Below are positions 1 to 8,118 of a stretch of 64,000 nucleotides of DNA, one piece after another. Numbering within the stretch: position 1 is the stretch's first letter; the number at the start of each line of letters is the position of its first letter. Source of the stretch: UBA4582 sp002389265 (GTDB lineage: Bacteria; Pseudomonadota; Gammaproteobacteria; Pseudomonadales; Azotimanducaceae); NCBI GenBank assembly GCA_943788825.1, contig CALSRT010000009.1, forward strand, positions 1 through 64,000, given 5' to 3'. The notes beneath the pieces are model-generated. The model was given only the letters and a program-made list of their open reading frames with translations, was not told the DNA's origin and searched no databases. The translations under genes and the position numbers were made by a program.

Positions 1-32
1 GGCCAAGCGGGTCTAGGCTCGGCATCATCGAG

Positions 33-62
33 AAAAAACGTCGCTACTGCGGCGTTTTTTTT
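33..62 (+). terminator. Rho-independent terminator upstream of xerD
   Basis: A run of A's, then CGTCGC, a TACT loop, GCGGCG and eight T's form a G+C-rich stem with one G-T pair, flanked by complementary A and T tracts. It probably ends the operon lying left of the window. The A and T tracts on both sides mean it could work in either direction. Confidence 0.8.
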
Positions 63-132
63 GCCTGAATTTACCCCTTGTCAGTTCTTCTATGAGTTGT
101 TCGCTGACCTTATTCCGCTGTAAGGTGCCATC

Positions 133-1023
133 ATGTCGAATCAGATCATTGATAAGTTTCTTGATAGCCAGTGGCTCGAAAAGGGCTTAAGCCGCAATAC
201 CTTGGAATCCTATGGTAGAGATCTTAAGGCTTATTCGGTGTGGCTTGAACAACAGCCCCTGGAGCTCCTCCAAGCCCGACGGGAAGATCTGCTGCGCTAT
301 CTTGCAGCTCGCATGGGCAGCGGTTTGAAGGCTCGTTCGACGGCCCGTGCGTTGTCGTGCCTGCGAGGCCTGTATCGCTATTTGCTCCGAGAGAATCTCA
401 TTCGCTTAGATCCCACCCTGCGCATTGACAACCCCAAACTCGGTCGACCCCTGCCAGATACCCTCAGCGAACAAGATATTGACCGATTGCTTGGTGCGCC
501 CGATCCGTTGACGTTATTGGGGCTTCGAGATCGCACGATGCTTGAAGTGCTGTACGCTACCGGGTTGCGAGTCACTGAGCTCGTGTCGCTGCGGCTGACC
601 GATATCAACTTGCGACAAGGCGTTGTCAGAGTCATGGGTAAAGGCAGCAAGGAGCGCCTGGTGCCTCTTGGCGAGGAGGCGATAGCCTGGATTGAGCATT
701 TTTTGCAGACAGCGCGAGAACCGCTGTTGAAAAATAGCCTTTATGAAGATGTGGTATTCCCCAGCAATCGCGGCCAGATTATGACCCGCCAGGCGTTCTG
801 GTACCGAATAAAAGCCCATGCACGAACGGCGGGCATTACGCGCAAGCTCTCGCCTCACACGCTGCGGCATGCCTTTGCGACCCATTTGCTGAATCATGGC
901 GCAGACCTGCGGGTTGTGCAGCTGCTGTTGGGGCACAGTGACCTGTCCACCACTCAGATCTACACGCACGTCGCCCAACATCGGATGAAAGAATTACATC
1001 TGGCTCATCATCCGCGCGGTTAA
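133..1023 (+). CDS. xerD: Site-specific tyrosine recombinase XerD
   Basis: XerD resolves chromosome dimers at dif together with XerC during division. The 296-residue length matches the family. An N-terminal SAM-like core-binding domain (about 1-90) precedes the catalytic domain. The full catalytic set is visible: R146 (in ATGLRVTEL), K170 (GKGSKE), H242 and R245 (PHTLRHAF), H268 (LGHSD) and nucleophile Y277 (YTHV). All lie exactly two positions before the E. coli XerD residues, as I remember them. The tail HLAHHPRG is typical of XerD rather than XerC. The start is ATG following TAAGGTG. It is first in a same-strand run with dsbC, the usual gammaproteobacterial arrangement. Its role as the chromosomal recombinase is well supported by both sequence and context. 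Confidence 0.96.
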   Translation: MSNQIIDKFLDSQWLEKGLSRNTLESYGRDLKAYSVWLEQQPLELLQARREDLLRYLAARMGSGLKARSTARALSCLRGLYRYLLRENLIRLDPTLRIDNPKLGRPLPDTLSEQDIDRLLGAPDPLTLLGLRDRTMLEVLYATGLRVTELVSLRLTDINLRQGVVRVMGKGSKERLVPLGEEAIAWIEHFLQTAREPLLKNSLYEDVVFPSNRGQIMTRQAFWYRIKAHARTAGITRKLSPHTLRHAFATHLLNHGADLRVVQLLLGHSDLSTTQIYTHVAQHRMKELHLAHHPRG

Positions 1024-1091
1024 TCTGGGGGATATGACCGCTCAGGTAATAAAATATTCAGTGTGAACCGCCGAATCCAGCATTTGCAGTC

Positions 1092-1097
1092 TATAAT
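1092..1097 (+). promoter_or_regulatory. Possible -10 box for dsbC
   Basis: A perfect TATAAT lies about 85 bases before the dsbC start in the xerD-dsbC gap. I see no convincing -35 hexamer at 16-18 bases upstream, so this is only a candidate. Confidence 0.3.
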
Positions 1098-1181
1098 AGT
1101 CGGCATTCGCATTGGCACTGTTGGTTTTTAGTGACGGTGTACCAGAGCATGTGACCTTTTGAACCTCGAGGAAGCCAGATT

Positions 1182-1952
1182 ATGGGCCAAATTAAGATAA
1201 TATTGTTTGCGCTGACGTTGCTACTATCACCGGGATTATTGGCTGCGGAAAGTCGAGTTTCGGCGATAACTGCGGTGCCAACCGGGAGCCTGAATGCCGA
1301 CAGCATTCGTGAGCGTCTGTTGCAGGCCAGGCCTGGGTTGCCAATTCTGAGTATCGAGGCCAGTCCGTTAGCCGGTTTTTGGGATGTGAAATTACCCGGC
1401 GGCCAAACACTGTTTGTGTCGGCCAATGGTGAGAATTTTATCGTTGGCGAGCTATTTGCAATCACTGACAATAACTTTGTGAACATCTCCGAGCAGGGTC
1501 GAGATAGGGAGCGCAAGCAGTTATTGGCCGACATTGACAGCAAGGATATGGTGATTTTCAAAGCGTCCACGGGTGAGCCCAAAGCGGTGGTTACCGTGTT
1601 CACCGATATCGACTGTGGCTATTGTCGCAAGCTTCACCAAGAAGTGCCTGAAATGAATCGTCGAGGCATCGAGGTACGGTACCTTGCTTATCCTCGGTCA
1701 GGTATCGGCTCACCTTCTTACGACAAGTTGGTGTCTGTTTGGTGTGCTGATAATCCTCCGATGGCGTTGACCTTGTCCAAAGGCGGCTCAGATTTACCCG
1801 TTCGCACCTGTGCCAACGCGGTAGCTGAACAGTACCAACTCGGTGCCGAGATGGGGGTTTCAGGTACGCCAAGTCTGGTGTTTGAAGATGGCAGGATGCA
1901 AGCGGGCTACGTTCCTGTGGATCAACTCGCAGCGGTGTTGGGGCTGAATTGA
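1182..1952 (+). CDS. dsbC: Periplasmic disulfide isomerase DsbC
   Basis: DsbC shuffles wrong disulfides in periplasmic proteins and is kept reduced by DsbD. Residues 1-22 form a signal peptide ending LLAA before ES. An N-terminal dimerisation domain (about 25-85) leads by a linker to a thioredoxin fold. The active site CGYC is at 145-148 and the cis-proline loop GVSGTP at 226-230. C188 and C210 are 22 residues apart, the spacing of the structural disulfide in E. coli DsbC. At 256 residues it is slightly longer than E. coli DsbC. It follows xerD by about 160 bases. In relatives hom follows directly, but here two further genes intervene. Confidence 0.95.
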   Translation: MGQIKIILFALTLLLSPGLLAAESRVSAITAVPTGSLNADSIRERLLQARPGLPILSIEASPLAGFWDVKLPGGQTLFVSANGENFIVGELFAITDNNFVNISEQGRDRERKQLLADIDSKDMVIFKASTGEPKAVVTVFTDIDCGYCRKLHQEVPEMNRRGIEVRYLAYPRSGIGSPSYDKLVSVWCADNPPMALTLSKGGSDLPVRTCANAVAEQYQLGAEMGVSGTPSLVFEDGRMQAGYVPVDQLAAVLGLN

Positions 1953-2045
1953 GCTGCGAGCTGAGCTTTCATCTTTTACCTTTCACCGTTCACTTTTCAA
2001 CTCTGAGATATGAGCTCTGAGCTATGAGCTATGCGGCCTCTATCA
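1953..2045. repeat. Degenerate GAGCTATGAGCT-type repeats after dsbC
   Basis: Immediately after the dsbC stop the gap is filled by variants of GAGCTGCGAGCT and TGAGCTATGAGCTATG, plus pyrimidine-rich CTTTCATCTTTTACC/CTTTCACC stretches. The AGCT cores make it partly self-complementary. It has no coding potential. Confidence 0.6.
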
Positions 2046-2071
2046 TCTGTGTAACTGGAGCGCGATAACGC

Positions 2072-3352
2072 GTGGATCTTGAAGCTTTGGAACAAAAACA
2101 TGCAGAGCGTCGCTACGAACTGCAGGTCAGAAGAGACTTAAATCGGAACTTCTTTGCCCATCTCGCTCATGGCATGCTCGGTCAGACGGGTTTTCGGCTT
2201 ATTAACGCGCCCACTTTCCTGCCGGCTTATATCATGTTGTTGTCAGGCGGTTCTGAGATGATGGTGGGTCTCGCCTTGTCGCTTCAAGCGCTCGGTATGA
2301 CACTAACGCCATTTGTCGGCGCCAATCTGATTGAACACCGCAAGCGCGTTTTGCCCGTCGGGTTCCTCGTGGGTGGCATGATGCGTTTGAGCGTTCTGCT
2401 GATCGCGTTGTCTGGTTTGTTTTTTGGTGGTACGCAGGCGCTGATCGCGATAATGATTTGCTTGACGTTGCTGGGCCTGTCTCAGGGTATGCAGGGTGTT
2501 ATTTTCAATTTTTTAATGTCCAAGGTTATTCCGGTAAAGAAGCGGGGTCGGCTCACAGGCCTCAGAAATTTTCTGGCGGGCATTACCTCCGCAGCGGTGG
2601 CTTGGCTGGGCGGTCATTATTTACTGGGTGAGACACCCACGGCGCAGGGATATTCGGTCACCTTTCTCTTGGCCTTCGTCTTGACGAGTATTGGTCTTCT
2701 GCTTCTGCTTTTTGTGCGAGAGCCTGAACCGCCAACCGTTAAAATCAAACAAGGCTTGTGGCAACGGCTGGGCGAGGTGCCGGCTTTGCTGCGACATGAT
2801 CCGGCGTTCACCCGTTATTTTTTGGCCCGCTCTTTAGCGACCATGGGTCGTATGGCCATGCCATTTTATATTCTGTATGCGGGGCAAACGATCGGTTTAA
2901 CCGGTCAGACGTTGGGTATTATTACCTTTGCGTTCACCATCGCGGGTACCTTTTCAAATTTGGCCTGGGGCGCGATGGCTGACCGCCACGGATTTCGCGG
3001 TACCTTCCTGCTATCGATCGGCCTGTGGGTGTTGTCGACGCTGGTGCTGCTAGTAGCCAGTGGTTTGTGGGTCACTGTGTTGGTGTTTGTCGGCATCGGT
3101 GCGGCTGTTCAAGGTTTTCAGAACTCATCACAAAATTTAACCCTGGAGTTCGGTGACCGAGACGATCTGCCTGTGCGGATTGCGATCGCGAACACGGCCT
3201 CTGAGGTTGCCGGTACCATCGGTCCATTGTTGGGCGGTGTGTTGGCTGCGATGCTTGGATTTGAGGCGGTATTCGCCGCATCTATCACTTTTTTAGTTAT
3301 CGGTGGTATTGTTGTTCGAATCTATGTGCCCGAGCCCCGTCTGCGAAACTAG
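2072..3352 (+). CDS. MFS transporter, unknown substrate
   Basis: This 426-residue protein has the hydrophobicity of a 12-helix major facilitator. A charged cytoplasmic N-terminus (about 1-45) is followed by helix pairs, and a charged central loop at about 215-240 (REPEPPTVKIKQG) separates the two six-helix halves. The glycine-rich GMMRLSVLLIALSG and the RGRLTGLRNFLAG segment fit inner-membrane MFS proteins. The start is GTG, with GGAG about a dozen bases upstream. It sits between dsbC and an aminotransferase gene, where relatives usually have hom, so it appears to be an insertion into a conserved order. Nothing in the sequence fixes its substrate; amino-acid export is only a guess from the neighbours. 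Confidence 0.8.
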   Translation: MDLEALEQKHAERRYELQVRRDLNRNFFAHLAHGMLGQTGFRLINAPTFLPAYIMLLSGGSEMMVGLALSLQALGMTLTPFVGANLIEHRKRVLPVGFLVGGMMRLSVLLIALSGLFFGGTQALIAIMICLTLLGLSQGMQGVIFNFLMSKVIPVKKRGRLTGLRNFLAGITSAAVAWLGGHYLLGETPTAQGYSVTFLLAFVLTSIGLLLLLFVREPEPPTVKIKQGLWQRLGEVPALLRHDPAFTRYFLARSLATMGRMAMPFYILYAGQTIGLTGQTLGIITFAFTIAGTFSNLAWGAMADRHGFRGTFLLSIGLWVLSTLVLLVASGLWVTVLVFVGIGAAVQGFQNSSQNLTLEFGDRDDLPVRIAIANTASEVAGTIGPLLGGVLAAMLGFEAVFAASITFLVIGGIVVRIYVPEPRLRN

Positions 3353-3379
3353 CGCGATGGTTGACTCGAGGCGTTGGTT

Positions 3380-3412
3380 GGTCAATGGCAGATCAATGGC
3401 AGATCAATGGCG
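3380..3412. repeat. Three tandem 11-bp units
   Basis: Three head-to-tail copies of GATCAATGGCA (first copy G for A, last copy ends in G) lie about 30 bases after the MFS stop. The rest of the 300-base gap to the aminotransferase is A+T-rich and shows no gene. Confidence 0.8.
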
Positions 3413-3653
3413 GCTTGCAAAGTTGGCACCCTTGAACAAAGCTAGTTAATATGGATGACGACTCGCCCTAAAAAACAAGCTTGCCATGGCGTCGCCACGA
3501 TGGACAAAAATATAGACGAACAACTGTAACGTCGACGCCTTCTGTGCTCGAGTTGTAAACAATAAACTATTAAAAAACGAGTGTCAGGTTTGCGCTCCTT
3601 GTGTGAACTTGGTTTTTTTTGACTGATTTTTAACCTTGAAAGATGTAAATAAA

Positions 3654-4862
3654 ATGGCAATGGAAGATTTTCCGCGCATGAAGCGCTTACCGCCCTATGT
3701 TTTCAGCATTACAGATGCTCTGAAGAAGAATGCGAGAGCCAAAGGCGAGGATATTATTGATTTTGGTATGGGTAATCCGGACCAGCCCACGCCGCAACAT
3801 ATCGTCGATAAGATGATTGAAGCCGTTCAGCGTGGTGACACGCATCGCTATTCCCAATCAAAGGGCATTCCGCGGTTACGGCGCGCGATTTGTAATTGGT
3901 ACAAGGGTCGCTTTGACGTGGATGTTGATCCAGAGTCAGAGGCGATTGTGACTCTGGGTTCAAAAGAAGGCATCGCCCACTTGGCAATGGCAGTGTTGTC
4001 GTCTGGTGATACGGTGTTAGTGCCGAACCCCTCTTATCCCGTGCATCCCTATGGCTCGGTTTTGGCTGATGCCGATGTTCGGCATGTACCAATGACCCCG
4101 GATGTCGACTTTTTCACGGAGCTTGAAAAAGCCATCACCACTACTTGGCCAAAGCCAAAAATGTTGATCATTAATTTTCCTGGTAATCCTACCGCGCAGT
4201 GCGTTGAGTTGGATTTTTTCGAGAAGGTTGTGGCGATGGCCAAAGAACATAGTATCTGGGTGATACAGGATATCGCCTATGCCGACATCGTCTTTGATGG
4301 CTACAAAGCACCCTCGATTCTACAGGTGCCGGGTGCCAAAGACGTTGCCGTAGAATTTTTCACCATGTCGAAAAGTTACAATATGCCAGGTTGGCGCATC
4401 GGCTTCTGCGTGGGTAATCCTGTTTTGGTTGGTGCTTTGGCGAAGATTAAGTCCTATTTGGACTATGGCATGTTCACCCCGGTTCAGGTGGCCGCCATTG
4501 CTGCCCTCGAAGGTGATCAGTCCTGCGTGACTGAAATCTGTGAGATGTATCGAAAACGTCGCAATGTGCTCTGTGATGGTTTAAATGCACTGGGTTGGCC
4601 CGTAGAGCGGCCGAAGGCGACGATGTTTGTTTGGGCCAAAATCCCGCCGCAATTTGCTCATCTGGGTTCGCTGGAATTCAGTAAGCTGTTATTGCAGGTA
4701 GCAAAAGTTGCAGTGTCCCCTGGTATCGGCTTTGGTCAGTATGGTGACGATCATGTGCGTTTTGCGCTGATTGAAAATGAGCACAGAACTCGCCAGGCAC
4801 TCCGTGGCTTACGTAAGGTGTTTTCCAAAACTTCAACGCTCGACGATGAAGGAGCCGAGTGA
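3654..4862 (+). CDS. alaC: Alanine/aspartate-type aminotransferase (AlaC-like)
   Basis: A fold-type I PLP aminotransferase of 402 residues, close to AlaC (YfdZ), which makes alanine from pyruvate and glutamate. Counting from the ATG at 3654, the PLP lysine is K240 in TMSKSYNMPGWR; N178 (FPGNPT), D206 and Y209 (DIAYAD) and R248 complete the cofactor and carboxylate sites. The N-terminal motif RLPPYVF is typical of the AlaC group. A TTG six codons upstream and an ATG two codons downstream are also possible starts. The stop overlaps the next gene (TGATG), so translation with hom is likely coupled. The link to threonine/methionine metabolism is through hom; the exact amino donor is not proven. 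Confidence 0.85.
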   Translation: MAMEDFPRMKRLPPYVFSITDALKKNARAKGEDIIDFGMGNPDQPTPQHIVDKMIEAVQRGDTHRYSQSKGIPRLRRAICNWYKGRFDVDVDPESEAIVTLGSKEGIAHLAMAVLSSGDTVLVPNPSYPVHPYGSVLADADVRHVPMTPDVDFFTELEKAITTTWPKPKMLIINFPGNPTAQCVELDFFEKVVAMAKEHSIWVIQDIAYADIVFDGYKAPSILQVPGAKDVAVEFFTMSKSYNMPGWRIGFCVGNPVLVGALAKIKSYLDYGMFTPVQVAAIAALEGDQSCVTEICEMYRKRRNVLCDGLNALGWPVERPKATMFVWAKIPPQFAHLGSLEFSKLLLQVAKVAVSPGIGFGQYGDDHVRFALIENEHRTRQALRGLRKVFSKTSTLDDEGAE

Positions 4863-6154
4863 TGCAAGCGGTAAGAGTAGGGATTTGCGGTCTGGGTACG
4901 GTGGGTTCTGGCGTTGCCAATTTGCTCAAGCAGAATGGCGAAGAGATTCTACGTAAAACTGGCCGAGACATCCGCCTGGTGCATGTGGGTGCTCGTCGCG
5001 ATCACCCCGATTGCGATCTAAGTGGCATTCGAGTGAGTCGTGATATCTTTGCAGTGGTCAATGATCCTCAAGTGGACATTGTCTGCGAGTTGATCGGTGG
5101 CACTGATTCGGCACTAGAGCTGGTTAGGCAGGCCATTAAGAGCGGTAAGCATGTGGTCACTGCTAACAAGGCGTTAGTGGCCCAATATGGCGAAGAATTG
5201 TTTCGTCTGGCTAATGCGGCGGGCGTCAGTTTAATGTACGAGGCGGGTATTGCCGGCGGCATTCCTATTGTTAAAGCAATTCGAGAAGGGCTTGCAGGTA
5301 ATCGTATCAGTCGTTTGGCCGGTATTATTAATGGTACCTCGAATTATATTTTGACGGAAATGGAAGTCAGTGGCAATCGCAGCTTCGCTGAGGTGTTAGT
5401 TGAGGCTCAAGCCTTGGGGTATGCCGAGGCGGATCCAACCTTTGATGTGGAAGGCATCGACGCGGCTCACAAACTGACGATTCTATCGTCGATCGCGTTT
5501 GGTGTGCCGTTGCGCTTTGATGCGATTTATACGGAAGGTATCGCAAATATTACCGTTGAAGATATCCATTTCGCCAGCGAGTTGGGTTATAGAATTAAGC
5601 ATTTGGGTATCACGACCCAGTCTGAACTTGGTGTCGAACTGCGGGTTCACCCAACGCTGGTGGAAAAGACCCATCTTTTAGCTCAGGTTAACGGTGTGAT
5701 GAATGCCGTACTGGTCGACAGTGATGCGGCAGGGCAGACACTATATTACGGTGCGGGCGCCGGCGCAGGACCCACTGGCTCCTCAGTTGTGGCTGATATT
5801 ATCGACATAGCGCGCAATTTTCCTGATGGGCAGCGAATACCAAACCTGGGATTCGAGCCTGAAGCGCTGCTCGACTTACCCATCCTGAGTATCAATGAAA
5901 CGCAGTCGTGCCACTATCTGCGCCTGCAGGTGCTAGACCGTCCGGGTGTGCTCGCCCGCATATCGACCATTATGGCGCAGCACAATATCAGCATTGAATC
6001 ATTGATTCAAAAAGATGTTCGCAAGACCACCGCGCCGATCGCGATTATTACCGACGAGGTATTAGAAGTCGCGATTATCGCTGCAGTCAGTGATCTTGAA
6101 GCGCTGGAAGAGATTGTCGGATCAGTCAGCCGAATTCGGGTCGAGTCGTTTTAG
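4862..6154 (+). CDS. hom: Homoserine dehydrogenase
   Basis: Reduces aspartate semialdehyde to homoserine, the branch point to threonine and methionine. The N-terminal NAD(P) fold carries GLGTVGSG (about 9-16), the catalytic domain contains AGIAGGIPIVKAI and GIINGTSNYI, and an ACT regulatory domain occupies about 350-425 (LDRPGVLARIS), so feedback control by threonine is likely. Length is 430 residues, matching the monofunctional ACT-containing type. I prefer ATG 4862 over GTG 4859 because AAGGAG lies seven bases upstream and the start shares a base with the preceding stop. The threonine synthase gene that often follows hom in relatives is missing; recJ follows instead. Confidence 0.95.
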   Translation: MQAVRVGICGLGTVGSGVANLLKQNGEEILRKTGRDIRLVHVGARRDHPDCDLSGIRVSRDIFAVVNDPQVDIVCELIGGTDSALELVRQAIKSGKHVVTANKALVAQYGEELFRLANAAGVSLMYEAGIAGGIPIVKAIREGLAGNRISRLAGIINGTSNYILTEMEVSGNRSFAEVLVEAQALGYAEADPTFDVEGIDAAHKLTILSSIAFGVPLRFDAIYTEGIANITVEDIHFASELGYRIKHLGITTQSELGVELRVHPTLVEKTHLLAQVNGVMNAVLVDSDAAGQTLYYGAGAGAGPTGSSVVADIIDIARNFPDGQRIPNLGFEPEALLDLPILSINETQSCHYLRLQVLDRPGVLARISTIMAQHNISIESLIQKDVRKTTAPIAIITDEVLEVAIIAAVSDLEALEEIVGSVSRIRVESF

Positions 6155-6186
6155 GGGCACATTGTCTCTGGTATTGGGAAGACTGA

Positions 6187-7929
6187 ATGTCGCAGCGATT
6201 GGTTAGAAGACAAACACAGCCGTTGCCTAGCGGGGCATCGCCGCTGTTGAGTCGTCTATTTTCAGGGCGGGGTATACGAACCCTTGACGAAATAGATTGC
6301 TCGCTGGCACGCTTGTTGCCACCAACGACCATGTTGGGTCTGGCTGCTGCGGGACAACTCTTGGCTGACTGCATAGAGCGACAACAACGCATTCTGATCG
6401 TCGGTGACTTCGATGCCGATGGCGCCACCAGTTCGGCACTTATGGTCCATGGTCTCACTGCCATGGGCGCACTACATGTTAATTACCTGGTGCCGAATCG
6501 ATTTGAATATGGCTATGGTCTCACCCCCGAAATTGTTCAGCTGGCCGCCGGTGTCGGACCCGTCCCGCCTGCAACTGAACACCAACCGCCGCAACTGATT
6601 ATTACCGTGGATAACGGCATCTCCAGTGGCGACGGCATTAAACTGGCTAAATCCTTGGGCATTAAGGTGCTGGTGACCGATCATCATTTACCCGGTGACG
6701 TGCTGCCCGACGCTGACGTGATTGTTAACCCGAATCAACCAGGCTGCAGTTTTCCTAGTAAAAATCTGGCGGGAGTTGGCGTGGCCTTTTATCTCCTTAC
6801 CCAGCTTCGTCAGACCCTGCGTGAACGGGGCTGGTTTGATCAGTCTGACCGTGTGGCGCCTAATCTTGCGGACTATCTTGATCTTGTCGCGCTGGGCACC
6901 ATCGCCGATGTTGTGGTCCTCGATCAGAATAATCGTATTTTGGTCAGTGAGGGAATTCGGCGTATTCGCGCCGGTCGTTGCCGACCGGGTATCACTGGTT
7001 TGCTGGAAATCGCTGGGGTTCGTCAGGCTCAGTTGGCGTCCAGGGATCTGGCCTTTGGTATTGGTCCGCGCCTTAACGCCGCTGGTCGCCTGGACGACAT
7101 GGCGCTAGGCATCGAATGTCTGTTGTCGCCATCTATCAGCGACGCCAGAGCTAAAGCGGCGAACCTGGATGACCTGAATAAAGAGCGCCGAGTTATCGAA
7201 AACGAAATGAAAACACAGGCTCAGGCTAATCTGAAGTTGCAGCACAACCTAACACCAGCAGGGAACCAAACCGGAGTCTGCCTGTATGACGACGACTGGC
7301 ACCAGGGCGTGATCGGCATCGTTGCCTCTCGAATCAAAGACCAGTTACACCGGCCAGTAATCGCCTTTGCACCCTCCGGCGACAACGAAATGAAGGGTTC
7401 CGCGCGCTCAATTCGTGGCCTGCATATCCGTGATGCTTTAGCTGCTATTGATGCGAAAAACCCCGGGCTTATTCAAAAATTTGGTGGCCATGCCATGGCT
7501 GCAGGCTTGACCATTGAGGCGGGACACTTCGAGCAGTTTGCTCGGCTGTTTGACGAACAAGCCAGCAGTAATCTTAGCGCCGAGGATCTGGAGCAGGTGC
7601 TGGTCAGTGATGGGGAGCTCAATGACAAGGTTACCCTGTCGTTGGTGCGTGAAGTTCTGCAGGCCGTGCCATGGGGGCAGGGTTTTCCAGAGCCGCTGTT
7701 TGATGGGGAATTCGAAATACTTCAGCAGCGTATTGTTGGACAGCGACACCTGAAGCTGTCGTTGCTCAACGGTGATCAAACCTTTGACGCCATCGCCTTT
7801 AATCAGGATAGGCTGATTGAGGGGCGCAACAAACGCATGGCTTATCGGCTGGATATCAATGAGTACCGAGGGGTTGAGTCGGTGCAATTGATCGTCGAAT
7901 GTGTTGATGTTTCGCTAACGCAACGCTAA
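6187..7929 (+). CDS. recJ: Single-strand DNA 5'-3' exonuclease RecJ
   Basis: RecJ degrades single-stranded DNA 5' to 3' in mismatch repair, base excision repair and RecF recombination. The 580-residue length is close to the E. coli enzyme. DHH-superfamily motifs are clear: VGDFDADG (D74, D76, D78), VDNG (D142) and TDHH (D165-H167). The DHHA1 part carries the RecJ motifs GPRLNAAGRLDD and GGHAMAAG, and a C-terminal OB-like region follows. The ATG lies 32 bases after hom, consistent with one transcript. The stop lies inside a run of ACGCTAA repeats. No missing domain is apparent. Confidence 0.95.
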   Translation: MSQRLVRRQTQPLPSGASPLLSRLFSGRGIRTLDEIDCSLARLLPPTTMLGLAAAGQLLADCIERQQRILIVGDFDADGATSSALMVHGLTAMGALHVNYLVPNRFEYGYGLTPEIVQLAAGVGPVPPATEHQPPQLIITVDNGISSGDGIKLAKSLGIKVLVTDHHLPGDVLPDADVIVNPNQPGCSFPSKNLAGVGVAFYLLTQLRQTLRERGWFDQSDRVAPNLADYLDLVALGTIADVVVLDQNNRILVSEGIRRIRAGRCRPGITGLLEIAGVRQAQLASRDLAFGIGPRLNAAGRLDDMALGIECLLSPSISDARAKAANLDDLNKERRVIENEMKTQAQANLKLQHNLTPAGNQTGVCLYDDDWHQGVIGIVASRIKDQLHRPVIAFAPSGDNEMKGSARSIRGLHIRDALAAIDAKNPGLIQKFGGHAMAAGLTIEAGHFEQFARLFDEQASSNLSAEDLEQVLVSDGELNDKVTLSLVREVLQAVPWGQGFPEPLFDGEFEILQQRIVGQRHLKLSLLNGDQTFDAIAFNQDRLIEGRNKRMAYRLDINEYRGVESVQLIVECVDVSLTQR

Positions 7930-7947
7930 CGCTAAACGCTAAACGCT
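7913..7947. repeat. CGCTAA(A) micro-repeats across the recJ stop
   Basis: Five variants of CGCTAAA/CGCTAAC run head to tail through the last recJ codons and beyond its TAA. The coding end is built from the same repeat, so repeat expansion may have altered the RecJ C-terminus (ends LTQR). Confidence 0.7.
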
Positions 7948-8052
7948 CAATAAGTTGTTCGATATGCTTTGCGTGGAGAATACGCTTTATTGTTGCTGCC
8001 ATTAATTGTCAGTTAATAGGCTAAGGTAGGGCTTTACCCGGGTTCAAAAGGC

Positions 8053-8082
8053 TTGCGTTCATGCAAATGACGTCCTTATACT
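8053..8082 (+). promoter_or_regulatory. Possible sigma-70 promoter of the first P450 gene
   Basis: TTGCGT and TATACT are separated by 18 bases and lie about 37 bases before the ATG. The -35 match is partial. Confidence 0.4.
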
Positions 8083-8118
8083 CGGTCAAGTAAGAATTTT
8101 ATACCTAGGAGTAATTCG

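Noticed and set aside
1..16. Possible C-terminal codons (AKRV, TAG) of an upstream gene
   Set aside because: Only four codons are inside the window, too few to name a gene; the terminator at 33-62 suggests a gene does end nearby.
514..981. 155-codon frame antisense to xerD
   Set aside because: Shadow of a clear tyrosine recombinase; no family-like residues.
7942..8118. tRNA or small RNA in the recJ-P450 gap
   Set aside because: No cloverleaf or terminator seen; only CGCTAA repeats and a promoter candidate.
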